Assembly (NCBI GenBank): GCA_040902845.1
Contig: JBBDWM010000029.1
Coordinates: 27,069-91,068 of the forward strand
From: JALYNX01 sp040902845
GTDB taxonomy: Bacteria; Actinomycetota; Acidimicrobiia; Spongiisociales; ZC4RG35
Length of the DNA stretch: 64,000 bases
Reading direction: 5' to 3'
Below the pieces are notes generated by a model, which had not been told where the DNA came from, made no database searches, and saw only the letters and a list, made by a program, of their open reading frames with translations. Position numbers and translations under genes: made by a program. This document shows, piece by piece, positions 34,894 to 43,250 of the stretch (the stretch's first letter is position 1; every line of letters begins with the position of its first letter).

Positions 34894-37800
34894 TTGCCGG
34901 CCCGCCGCGACCTCCACTCGATCCTCCTGATCGGCTCGGGCCCGATCGTGATCGGGCAGGGCTGTGAGTTCGACTACTCGGGGACGCAGGCCGCAAGCGT
35001 GCTCAGGGCCCACGGCTACCGCGTGGTCCTCGTCAACTCGAACCCGGCCACGATCATGACCGATCCCGAGTTCGCCGATGCCACCTATATCGAGCCGATC
35101 ACACCCGAAGTGGTCGCCGAGATCATCGCCAGGGATAGCCCCGACGCCTTGCTGCCGACACTCGGGGGGCAGACCGCACTGAACGTCGCCGCCACCCTTG
35201 CCCGCAACGGCGTCCTCGAACGCCACGGAGTCGAGATGGTCGGCGCTGGTCTGGAGACGATCGAGCGCGCCGAGGACCGGGGCCGATTCAAGGAGACGAT
35301 GGAGTCGGTCGGTCTCGAAGTGCCGAGGTCCGGTTATGCCCGGTCGATGGCGGAGGCGATCAAGATCGCCAAGGAGATCGGGTACCCGGTAATGGTTCGC
35401 CCCTCGTTCATCCTCGGCGGAGGGGGCACCGGGATCGCGCAGGACGCCGAGGATTTCATCGAGGTGGCCAGAAACGGTTTGGCCACGTCCCCTGTCGGCG
35501 AGATCCTGGTCGAAGAGTCACTTCTCGGATGGAAAGAGTTCGAGCTGGAGGTGATGCGGGATCGCAACGACAACGCGGTGATCGTCTGTTCCATCGAGAA
35601 CCTCGACCCGATGGGCGTCCACACCGGCGATTCGATCACCGTCGCACCCATCCAGACTCTTTCCGACCGCGAGTACCAGGAGATGAGGGATGACGGGATT
35701 GCGGTCCTCCGGGCGATAGGGGTCGAGACCGGCGGTTCCAATGTGCAGTTCGCGGTGGACCCGGCCACCGGGCGCCGGCTCGTGATCGAGATGAACCCGA
35801 GGGTCAGCCGCTCGTCCGCCCTCGCCTCCAAGGCCACCGGCTTTCCGATCGCCAAGATCGCCGCTCTGCTCGCGGTTGGCTTCACCCTCGACGAGATCGT
35901 CAACGACATCACCGGCGCCACTCCGGCCTCGTTTGAGCCGGCCCTCGATTATGTGGTGGTCAAGGTCCCACGTTTCGACTTCGCCAAGTTCCCATCTGTG
36001 CCCACTCGCCTCGGTACGTCGATGCGAAGTGTGGGAGAAGTGATGGCAATCGGCCGAACCTTCCCCGAGGCTCTGCAAAAGGCCCTGCGCAGCCTGGAGA
36101 ACGGCCGAGCCGGACTCAATGCCGATCCGGCGGAGGAGACGATCACCGCGGTCTCCGAGGATGAGCTTGCCCTCATGGTCTCCACGCCTTCACCCTCGCG
36201 GGTCTTCGCCATAGGCGAGGCGCTCCGCCGGGGCTGGCCGATCGATCAGGTGGCCGCGCTGAGCCACGTCGATCCGTGGTTCGTCGACCAGATGGCAGAG
36301 ATCTGTGAGATGCGCGCCGTCATCGAGCTCTCCGATATCCGCGATGCCGGGATCCTTCGTGAGGCGAAACGTCATGGCTTCTCCGACCGTCAGCTCGCCT
36401 TCCTATGGGACAAGACCGAGGCCGAAGTGAGGGCTGCGAGAAAGGCAATCGGCCTTCGGCGCACCTACAAGACGGTCGACACCTGCGCTGCCGAATTCGA
36501 AGCCGTGACTCCGTACCTCTACGGGACATTCGAGGACGAGTCAGAGGTCCCACCTGCCGAGCGACCGCGGGTCGTCGTGCTCGGATCGGGCCCCAATCGG
36601 ATCGGGCAGGGCATCGAGTTCGATTACTGCTGTGTCCATGCCTCGTTCGCCCTTCGCGACGCCGGATACGAGACCGTGATGATCAACTGCAACCCCGAAA
36701 CGGTGTCCACCGACTATGACACCTCGGATCGGCTGTACTTCGAGCCGCTTACCCTCGAGGACGTGTTGGAGGTGATCGAGGTGGAGACACCGGTGGCAGT
36801 GGTGGTCCAACTCGGAGGTCAGACCCCGCTCAACCTGGCGCAGGCCCTATTCGAAGCAGGGGTCCCCATCGCCGGGACCTCCCCGGCTTCCATCGCCCTT
36901 GCCGAGGATCGCGAGCAGTTCTCTGAACTGTGCCGGGAACTCGGGCTGAAACAGCCACCTTCAGGTTCGGCTAGTTCTGTGACCGAGGCTGTCGACGTGG
37001 TCGACCAGGTCGGGCTGCCGGTCATGGTGCGTCCCTCTTTCGTACTCGGAGGCCGGAGGATGAAGGTCATCTACAGCATCGAGGAGCTAGCCGACTACGT
37101 CAGGGAGATCTACGGCGAGACAGACCCCGAACTGACGGGTGCCCCGATCCTCATCGATCGATTCCTCGAGGCCGCGGTCGAAATCGACGTCGACGCCGTC
37201 TATGACGGAAGCGAGCTGCTGTTGGGCGGGGTAATGGAGCACGTTGAGGAGGCGGGGGTGCATTCGGGTGACTCGGACTGTGTTACGCCGCCCCCGACGA
37301 TCTCGGACGAAGCCCACAAGGCGATCCTGAGCGCAACTCGCGAACTGGCAGCCGCACTGGAGGTGAAGGGCCTGATCAACCTGCAGTTCGCGGTGAAGGG
37401 CGACGAGGTCTATGTGCTCGAGGCCAACCCTCGGGGCAGCCGGACGGTGCCTTTCATCTCGAAAGCAACCGCGGTCCCCCTGGCCCGCATCGCGGCCAGG
37501 GTGATGATGGGCTCGTCCATCGAAGAACTCAGACAAGAGGGCATGGTTCCTCCCGCCTCCGGCCGTCCTGACTTCGTTGCAGTGAAGAACGCGGTGCTTC
37601 CCTGGGATCGATTCCCCGAGGAGGACCCGATTCTTGGGCCGGAGATGAAAGCCACCGGGGAGGTGATGGGAATCGGCTCCGACGTTGGGGTCGCCTTTGC
37701 CAAGGCGTTGCTGGGGGCGGGCCACGTCCTTCCCACCCGGGGTCGGGTGTTCCTTTCGTTCGCCGACAAGGACAAGCCCTTGGGTCTGGCGGTTGCCCAA

Positions 37801-38139
37801 GCGTTCACGATGCTGGGATTCGAGATCCTTGCCACTCACGGCACTGCCCGTTACCTGCGTCACCACGCCATCGAGGCCGACGCCGTGAACAAGGTGGGTG
37901 AAGGGCCCCGGGATATCGGTGAACGCCTCGAGAACGGTGAGGTGCAATTGGTCATCAACACGCCGCGTGGGGGGCGGGCTCGATCGGATGGGCGAACCAT
38001 TAGAAGGGCCGCCCGGAGTCACGCGGTGCCCTGTGTCACCACCATCCAGGGAGGGCTGGCCGTTGCACGAAGCCTGCGAGCGGGAACGGTTGCGATCAAC
38101 AGGCCGAGGAGTCTCCAGGAATGGCATCAGACGATCTGA
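34894..38139 (+). CDS. carB: carbamoyl-phosphate synthase large subunit
   Basis: 1081 residues from TTG 34894, full length. Two homologous ATP-grasp halves begin with ILLIGSGPIVIGQGCEFDYSG and VVVLGSGPNRIGQGIEFDYCC. Substrate and metal residues lie in VIEMNPRVSRSSALASKATG and VYVLEANPRGSRTVPFISKAT. The oligomerisation domain lies between the halves, and the C-terminal MGS-like regulatory domain includes ATHGTARYLR and VINTPRGG. It forms carbamoyl phosphate for pyrimidines and arginine. The 3' end overlaps pyrD by 19 bp. Confidence 0.96.
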   Translation: MPARRDLHSILLIGSGPIVIGQGCEFDYSGTQAASVLRAHGYRVVLVNSNPATIMTDPEFADATYIEPITPEVVAEIIARDSPDALLPTLGGQTALNVAATLARNGVLERHGVEMVGAGLETIERAEDRGRFKETMESVGLEVPRSGYARSMAEAIKIAKEIGYPVMVRPSFILGGGGTGIAQDAEDFIEVARNGLATSPVGEILVEESLLGWKEFELEVMRDRNDNAVIVCSIENLDPMGVHTGDSITVAPIQTLSDREYQEMRDDGIAVLRAIGVETGGSNVQFAVDPATGRRLVIEMNPRVSRSSALASKATGFPIAKIAALLAVGFTLDEIVNDITGATPASFEPALDYVVVKVPRFDFAKFPSVPTRLGTSMRSVGEVMAIGRTFPEALQKALRSLENGRAGLNADPAEETITAVSEDELALMVSTPSPSRVFAIGEALRRGWPIDQVAALSHVDPWFVDQMAEICEMRAVIELSDIRDAGILREAKRHGFSDRQLAFLWDKTEAEVRAARKAIGLRRTYKTVDTCAAEFEAVTPYLYGTFEDESEVPPAERPRVVVLGSGPNRIGQGIEFDYCCVHASFALRDAGYETVMINCNPETVSTDYDTSDRLYFEPLTLEDVLEVIEVETPVAVVVQLGGQTPLNLAQALFEAGVPIAGTSPASIALAEDREQFSELCRELGLKQPPSGSASSVTEAVDVVDQVGLPVMVRPSFVLGGRRMKVIYSIEELADYVREIYGETDPELTGAPILIDRFLEAAVEIDVDAVYDGSELLLGGVMEHVEEAGVHSGDSDCVTPPPTISDEAHKAILSATRELAAALEVKGLINLQFAVKGDEVYVLEANPRGSRTVPFISKATAVPLARIAARVMMGSSIEELRQEGMVPPASGRPDFVAVKNAVLPWDRFPEEDPILGPEMKATGEVMGIGSDVGVAFAKALLGAGHVLPTRGRVFLSFADKDKPLGLAVAQAFTMLGFEILATHGTARYLRHHAIEADAVNKVGEGPRDIGERLENGEVQLVINTPRGGRARSDGRTIRRAARSHAVPCVTTIQGGLAVARSLRAGTVAINRPRSLQEWHQTI

Positions 38140-39038
38140 GCACAAATCTGGGGCCTCTTCACCTGCGATCACCGTTGGTGGCGGCCTCGGGGACCGTTGG
38201 CTCCGTCTGGGAGTGGGCGGAGGTGGCCGATGTCTCGGTTTACGGAGCGGCGGTGGCCAAGTCGGTGGCTCCCGTCGAGTGGCCGGGTCGACCCGCCCCC
38301 AGGCTCGCACCGACCGGGACCGGGATGTTGAACGGCATCGGGATCCAGAACCCGGGAATCGAGAGGTGGGTCGAGACCATGCGTCCAATCCTGGGGCGTC
38401 TCGAGGTGCCGGTGTGGGGCTCGGCCGTCGGATCGAGCCCCGAGGAGTTTGCCCTGGTTGCAAAGGGCCTGGTCACAGCAGGTATCGAGGTAGTCGAGGT
38501 CAACCTGTCGTGTCCCAATCTCGAGGACGGACGCATGTTCGCACTCGATGCCGACCGCTCACGGGAGGTTGTGGCGGCGGTGGTCGCAACAGGTGAAGTC
38601 ATCGTTGGCGCCAAACTGTCACCGAATGCCGACCAGATCGTCGGTGTCGCTGAAGCCTGTGTCGAAGCGGGAGCGAGCTTTCTGACTCTCACCAACACCG
38701 CTCTCGGGTTCGGAATATCCGTTGCGGACCGCCGCCCGCTTCTGTCGGGAGGGGTGGGGGGCTACAGCGGGCCCGGGCTAAAACCGCTTTCGCTGCGCTG
38801 CGTCTACGAAGTCGCCACCGCCATTCCCGGGATACCGATCGTCGGTTGCGGCGGGGTGACCACGGGACGCGACGTCGTCGAATACCTCCTCGCCGGCGCC
38901 TCGGCGGTGGGCTTGGGGACAGTGCATTTCTCCGAGCCCCGGGCCGGTGCCCGTATCTTGCGCGAGCTGGCAACCGAGATGAGACGGTTGGGTGTGCAGG
39001 CTGTCGCTGAGTTGGTCGGTGCAGTGAGACCCTGGTGA
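38121..39038 (+). CDS. pyrD: dihydroorotate dehydrogenase, class 1
   Basis: 305 residues. The catalytic base is a cysteine, C131 in VVEVNLSCPNLEDG, which marks class 1 (class 2 has serine). FMN-binding parts: AASGTVGS, GAAVAKSV, NGIGIQNPG, TLTNTALG, GYSGPGLKPLSLR and IVGCGGVTTGRD. Overall it is closest to the class 1B pattern, which needs a PyrK electron-transfer partner. No pyrK lies in the operon, although it is commonly adjacent. It overlaps carB and pyrF. Confidence 0.92.
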   Translation: MASDDLSTNLGPLHLRSPLVAASGTVGSVWEWAEVADVSVYGAAVAKSVAPVEWPGRPAPRLAPTGTGMLNGIGIQNPGIERWVETMRPILGRLEVPVWGSAVGSSPEEFALVAKGLVTAGIEVVEVNLSCPNLEDGRMFALDADRSREVVAAVVATGEVIVGAKLSPNADQIVGVAEACVEAGASFLTLTNTALGFGISVADRRPLLSGGVGGYSGPGLKPLSLRCVYEVATAIPGIPIVGCGGVTTGRDVVEYLLAGASAVGLGTVHFSEPRAGARILRELATEMRRLGVQAVAELVGAVRPW

Positions 39039-39730
39039 ACCCGATTCTCGTCGCCCTCGATGTCTCTGACGCCGATGAGGCCGTGTCCCTGGCCACCCGT
39101 CTCGCCCCGTTTGTGGGCGGCTTCAAGGTCGGTCTCGAACTACTGATGGGCGAGGGCCCGGATGTGATCCGAAGAGTCGGCGCCCTCGGGGCCCCGGTAT
39201 TCGCCGATGTGAAGCTGCACGACATTCCCAACACGGTCGGCGCTGCCTCCCGACAGCTGGCAGCGGCCGGCGCTCGGTGGGTCACTGTCCACGGCGGTGG
39301 AGGCCGTCAGATGATCGAGGCGGCCGTGGCCGGTCTCCGCGACGGGTCCGGTGGGGGAGCGGGGGCGTTGGTGGTCACTGTCCTCACTTCGTTGGACGGC
39401 GCTCTGCTGCGGGAGACGGGAATCGACCGAAGTCTCGAGAATCAGGTGGTGGCGATCACAACGCTTGCTGCGCAAACCGGGGCCGAAGGAGTGGTGTGCT
39501 CAGTGCTCGAGGCCCGCGCCGCCAAGGAGGCAGCGCCATTCCTGAAGGTGGTCACCCCTGGGATCCGTGCTTCCGATGCCCCCCCCGATGACCAGAAGCG
39601 GGTGGCGACTCTGGCCGAGGCTCTCGGCGCCGGCGCCGACATGGTGGTTGTGGGTAGGGCAATAACGGCCGCCATAGATGTGGTTGGGGCGGCGCGGGCT
39701 ATGGCAATCGAGGCCGGACAGCCGGTTTAG
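39035..39730 (+). CDS. pyrF: orotidine 5'-phosphate decarboxylase
   Basis: 231 residues from GTG 39035, overlapping pyrD. ILVALDVSDADEAV, KVGLELLMGEG and the catalytic FADVKLHDIPNTVG (D58, K60, D63) identify the E. coli-type enzyme. C-terminal VTPGIRASDAPPDDQKRVATL and DMVVVGRAIT are typical phosphate-binding parts. It makes UMP, the effector sensed by PyrR. M. tuberculosis uses a different PyrF subtype. Last gene of the pyr operon. Confidence 0.94.
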   Translation: MNPILVALDVSDADEAVSLATRLAPFVGGFKVGLELLMGEGPDVIRRVGALGAPVFADVKLHDIPNTVGAASRQLAAAGARWVTVHGGGGRQMIEAAVAGLRDGSGGGAGALVVTVLTSLDGALLRETGIDRSLENQVVAITTLAAQTGAEGVVCSVLEARAAKEAAPFLKVVTPGIRASDAPPDDQKRVATLAEALGAGADMVVVGRAITAAIDVVGAARAMAIEAGQPV

Positions 39731-39744
39731 ACGACGTGTCCGGC
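39713..39744 (+). terminator. hairpin terminator at the end of the pyr operon
   Basis: GCCGGACA (39713-39720) pairs perfectly with TGTCCGGC (39737-39744). The 16-nt loop contains the pyrF stop codon. It separates the pyr operon from mihF. Confidence 0.55.
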
Positions 39745-39784
39745 GGCTCGAGGGCTATGGTCAGGCTTCCCGACAGGAGAGGGA

Positions 39785-40096
39785 ATGCAGCCACCTCAAT
39801 TGACTGACGAACAGCGAAAAGCAGCGCTGGTAAAGGCAGCAGAAGCGAGACGGGTTCGCGCCGAGATGAAGGAGCTCTTGAAGATCGGATCACTCCGACT
39901 CTCCGAGCTCGTCCAGCGCGCAGAGACCGACGAAATCCTCGCCGGGCTCAAGGTGGAGCGCGTCATCGCCTCGATGCCGGGCATCGGGAAGATCAAGGCC
40001 AAGCGGATGATGGACACGCTGGGCATAGCGGACAACCGCCGGCTTCGGGGCCTGGGACATAAGCAGAAAGAGGCTCTGCTAGCCGAGTTCTCATGA
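39785..40096 (+). CDS. mihF: integration host factor, actinobacterial type (mIHF)
   Basis: 103 residues. The C-terminal part has a helix-two-turn-helix with VERVIASMPGIGKIKAKRMMDTLGI and RLRGLGHKQKEALLAEF, characteristic of mIHF, which is restricted to actinobacteria and unrelated to enteric IHF. The N-terminal helix is basic. It binds and bends DNA and is a nucleoid protein. GGAGAGGGA precedes the ATG. A TATGGT at 39756-39761 may be its -10 element. It stands before gmk, as in M. tuberculosis, and is a good taxonomic marker. Confidence 0.93.
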   Translation: MQPPQLTDEQRKAALVKAAEARRVRAEMKELLKIGSLRLSELVQRAETDEILAGLKVERVIASMPGIGKIKAKRMMDTLGIADNRRLRGLGHKQKEALLAEFS

Positions 40097-40097
40097 C

Positions 40098-40664
40098 GTG
40101 AGCGGCCGGCTTCTCGTGGTTTCCGGGCCCTCAGGCTCCGGCAAATCGAGCATCGTGAAGGAGTTGCTCGACCGGCTCGATCTGGACTTCTCGGTTTCCG
40201 TCACCACCCGCCTTCCCCGACCCGGCGAGCGACACGGCGTCCACTACTCGTTTATCAGTCGCAAGGATTTCGAGGGGATGATTGAGAAGGGGGAATTGTT
40301 GGAATGGGCAAAGTACAACGACCGATACTACGGCACTCCAGTGGCCCCGGTCGCGGCCGCGAACGCAGCCGGCCGGGAGGTCCTTCTCGAAATCGAAATC
40401 CAGGGAGCGCGCCAGGTCCGTGAGAGACGGCCCGACGCTTTGATGTTTTTCGTAGCTCCACCATCGATCGAGGAGCTGGAGGAGAGGTTGATCCGACGTG
40501 GCGACACCTCTGCCGCAGATATCGAGGATCGGCTCGAAGTGGCGGAGACCGAGATCGCCGAGGCGACCGGGTTGTTCGACCACATCATCCTCAACGATCA
40601 CCTGGATCGGGCGGTCGCCGAGATCGAGGCGCTGATTACGGGGTCGTCATCGGGTAACCTGTAG
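40098..40664 (+). CDS. gmk: guanylate kinase
   Basis: 188 residues from GTG 40098, one base after the mihF stop. P-loop VVSGPSGSGKSS (10-17), GMP-binding VTTRLPRPGERHGVHYSFIS, and GELLEWAKYNDRYYGTP. It phosphorylates GMP to GDP. The mihF-gmk-rpoZ order is conserved in actinobacteria. Confidence 0.95.
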   Translation: MSGRLLVVSGPSGSGKSSIVKELLDRLDLDFSVSVTTRLPRPGERHGVHYSFISRKDFEGMIEKGELLEWAKYNDRYYGTPVAPVAAANAAGREVLLEIEIQGARQVRERRPDALMFFVAPPSIEELEERLIRRGDTSAADIEDRLEVAETEIAEATGLFDHIILNDHLDRAVAEIEALITGSSSGNL

Positions 40665-40686
40665 CCACCCCCTCCTCGAAGGACCC

Positions 40687-40908
40687 ATGAAACTCGAACA
40701 AGTCATAGATCAGATCGGCAACCGGTTCGCGACCGTGGTCGTCTCGGCCCGCAGGGCCCGCCAGATCAACAGCTACTTCCACCAACTCGGTGTTGGTTAC
40801 GGTGAGTTCGTGCCTCCTCAGGTGCATTCGCTCTCCCGCAAGCCACTCACCATCGCAATGGAAGAGATCGCAGAGGGCAAGGTCTCCGTCGACATCGTCG
40901 AGGAGTAG
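40687..40908 (+). CDS. rpoZ: RNA polymerase omega subunit
   Basis: 73 residues, at the short end for the family. The core contains VIDQIGNRFATVVVSARRARQIN and the tail KPLTIAMEEIAEGKVSVDIV. Omega assists RNA polymerase assembly. GAAGGACCC precedes the ATG, and a TAACCT lies upstream at 40659-40664 across the gmk stop. Position between gmk and coaBC supports the call. Confidence 0.9.
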   Translation: MKLEQVIDQIGNRFATVVVSARRARQINSYFHQLGVGYGEFVPPQVHSLSRKPLTIAMEEIAEGKVSVDIVEE

Positions 40909-40918
40909 AGGAGCCCGG

Positions 40919-42097
40919 ATGCTCCACGGACGGCGGGTCGTCCTCTGTGTGACCGGGGGGGTCGCCGCCTACAAGTCCGCTTATCTCGCTCGCAGGCTCG
41001 TCGAGGCCGGGGCCGAGGTGCGGGTCGTGATGTCCGAGTCGGCAGGCGAGTTCATCGGGCCCCAGACTTTCGCTGCGATAACCGGCTTTCAACCGGTGTC
41101 CTCGCTGTTCGAGGGCGATCTGGTCTCACCACACACCGAGCTCGGCCGCTGGGCCGATCTGGTGATCGTTGCCCCGGCAACTGCTGCCACCCTTGGCCGA
41201 TTGGCGACCGGGATCTCGTCGGACGCCGTCGGCGCGACCGTGCTGGCCACCAACGCTCCCGTGCTGTTGGCGCCGGCGATGCACACCGAGATGTGGGAGC
41301 ACCCGGCAACCCGCCGCAATCTGGAGATCCTTCGAGGCGACGGTTATCACATGGTCGGCCCGGAGATCGGGCCCCTTGCCGGCGGTGATGTCGGAGTCGG
41401 GAGGGTGGCCGAGCCCGACGAGATCGTCGAGGTGGCCAATGACATTCTTGGCGGCGAGGGCCGGGGCCGTGTGGTGTTGGTCACAGCGGGCGGCACCAGA
41501 GAACCCCTCGATCCAGTGCGGTTCATCGGTAACCGCTCGTCGGGGAAGATGGGCCATGCCATCGCCGACGAAGCCTCGCGGCGCGGCTACGACGTGACCC
41601 TGGTCACCACATCCGAGCTTCCGGCCCACCCGTCGGTGAAGGTGGTGCGGGTGGAGACTGCTGACGAGATGCTGGAGGCGGTGAGCGGCGTCGATCCAGA
41701 GATCGCAGTGATGGCGGCAGCGGTCGCCGATTTCAAGCCCCGTTCCATCCAAGAATCGAAGATTTCTCGATCCGAGGGCATCGACTCCATCGAGTTGACG
41801 ACCACACCCGACATCCTCGCCACGGTGGTGGAGCGCGCCGACCGGCCCTTCACCGTGGGTTTCGCCGCTGAAACCGGGGGAGTGGAGCGAGCTGTTGAGA
41901 AGGCGAAGCGCAAGGCGGTGGATCTCCTGGTCTACAACGACGTGTCCGAGCCAGGCTCTGGGTTTGGGACCGACACCAACCGGGTCGTGATCATTGATAG
42001 ATACGGAAACACGACCGAGTTGCCACTCCAATCCAAACGCCAGGTCGCCGAGCGTCTCTGGGAACGGATTGGTGAAGAGCTGACGGGGAAGGATTAA
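40919..42097 (+). CDS. coaBC: bifunctional phosphopantothenoylcysteine decarboxylase/synthetase
   Basis: 392 residues from ATG 40919 (AGAGGAG 5 nt upstream). CoaC half: VTGGVAAYKSAYLARRL, catalytic H72 (SPHTELGRWADLV) and the actinobacterial form PAMHTEMW in place of PxMNxxMW. The substrate-clamp cysteine seen in E. coli (ACGD) is glycine here (LAGGDVGVGR, G155). CoaB half from about 180: VTAGGTREPLDPVRFIGNRSSG, AAVADFKP and FAAETG, with KAKRKAVDLLVYNDV. It supplies 4'-phosphopantetheine for coenzyme A. Confidence 0.93.
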   Translation: MLHGRRVVLCVTGGVAAYKSAYLARRLVEAGAEVRVVMSESAGEFIGPQTFAAITGFQPVSSLFEGDLVSPHTELGRWADLVIVAPATAATLGRLATGISSDAVGATVLATNAPVLLAPAMHTEMWEHPATRRNLEILRGDGYHMVGPEIGPLAGGDVGVGRVAEPDEIVEVANDILGGEGRGRVVLVTAGGTREPLDPVRFIGNRSSGKMGHAIADEASRRGYDVTLVTTSELPAHPSVKVVRVETADEMLEAVSGVDPEIAVMAAAVADFKPRSIQESKISRSEGIDSIELTTTPDILATVVERADRPFTVGFAAETGGVERAVEKAKRKAVDLLVYNDVSEPGSGFGTDTNRVVIIDRYGNTTELPLQSKRQVAERLWERIGEELTGKD

Positions 42098-42100
42098 CCT
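42095..42100 (+). promoter_or_regulatory. putative -10 element of metK (leaderless layout)
   Basis: TAACCT overlaps the coaBC stop and ends 10 nt before the metK ATG at 42111. No Shine-Dalgarno sequence is seen. Confidence 0.45.
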
Positions 42101-42110
42101 CGCCCTTCCA

Positions 42111-43250
42111 ATGAGGCGCTGGTATTTCACATCGGAATCGGTGACCGAGGGTCATCCTGACAAGGTGGCTGACGCCATCTCGGACAGCGTCTTGGACGCC
42201 GCACTCACCAGCACGCCAGGAGCCCGGGTTGCCTGCGAGACGTTTGTGACCACCCGTCTGGCGGTGGTTGGTGGGGAGATCTCCGCCGGTGGATCGATCG
42301 ACGTCGACAGCATCGTCAGGGAGACGGTGGCCCGAATCGGCTACGACGGTTTCGACCCCGACTTTTCCGCCGACAGTCTCGAAGTCCAAAACCGGGTCCA
42401 CGAGCAGAGCGCCGACATCGCTGCCGGTGTCGACCGTGACCTCGGCGCCGGCGACCAGGGTCTCATGTTCGGCTTCGCGGTTGACGAGACCGAGGAATTG
42501 ATGCCCCTTCCCATCCAGCTCGCCCATCGCATGGCTGAGCGTCTCTCCGAGGTGAGAAAGACCGGAAAGCTGGACTACCTGCGTCCCGACGGCAAGACCC
42601 AGGTGATGGTTCGCTACGAGGGAACCCGCCCGATTGCTGTCGAGAAGGTGTTGATCTCCGCCCACCACGCTCCGGATAAGGACCAGGCGGAGATGGCCGA
42701 GGAGGTCTTCAACACTGTCGTTGCTGCCGTTGTGCCCGAGGACATGCTGACAGCTGACATGGAGTTCATCTTCAACCCGTCGGGTCGATTCGTGATCGGA
42801 GGCCCCGTCGCCGACACCGGTTTGACCGGGCGCAAGATCATCGTCGACACGTACGGCGGATACGCCCGTCACGGGGGCGGAGCCTTCTCGGGCAAGGATG
42901 CCACCAAAGTCGACCGATCGGCTGCTTACGCCGCCCGGTGGGCAGCTAAGAACCTGGTGGCAGCCGGGATCGCCAGCAAACTGGAGATCCAACTCTCCTA
43001 CGCCATCGGACGTGCCGAGCCCTTCTCGATCCACGTCGAGACCTTCGGCACCGAGCGGGTGTCACCCGAGACGATCGAAGGCGTGATCGACGAAGTGTTC
43101 GATTTCCGACCAGCATCGGTGATCTCACAGCTCGATTTGACCAGGCCGGTGTTCGCCCCCACCGCTGCGTATGGCCATTTCGGCCGTTCTGGCTTTTCCT
43201 GGGAGCAACTCGACCGGGTTGGGGCGATCAGAGCGGCGGCAGGTCTCTGA
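42111..43250 (+). CDS. metK: S-adenosylmethionine synthetase
   Basis: 379 residues. FTSESVTEGHPDKVADAISD carries the ATP-site histidine and aspartate. GAGDQGLMFGFA is signature 1 and GGGAFSGKDATKVDRSAAY is signature 2 with the P-loop-like segment. It makes S-adenosylmethionine from methionine and ATP, the donor used by several enzymes in this window (QueA, RsmB and the 2'-O-methyltransferase). The stop codon overlaps the proposed CTG start of priA. Confidence 0.97.
   Translation: MRRWYFTSESVTEGHPDKVADAISDSVLDAALTSTPGARVACETFVTTRLAVVGGEISAGGSIDVDSIVRETVARIGYDGFDPDFSADSLEVQNRVHEQSADIAAGVDRDLGAGDQGLMFGFAVDETEELMPLPIQLAHRMAERLSEVRKTGKLDYLRPDGKTQVMVRYEGTRPIAVEKVLISAHHAPDKDQAEMAEEVFNTVVAAVVPEDMLTADMEFIFNPSGRFVIGGPVADTGLTGRKIIVDTYGGYARHGGGAFSGKDATKVDRSAAYAARWAAKNLVAAGIASKLEIQLSYAIGRAEPFSIHVETFGTERVSPETIEGVIDEVFDFRPASVISQLDLTRPVFAPTAAYGHFGRSGFSWEQLDRVGAIRAAAGL

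Noticed and set aside
37087..38463. Long open frame antisense to carB and pyrD
   Set aside because: High-GC codon bias opens antisense frames. The product is arginine- and proline-rich without any known motif, and carB on the other strand is full length and certain.
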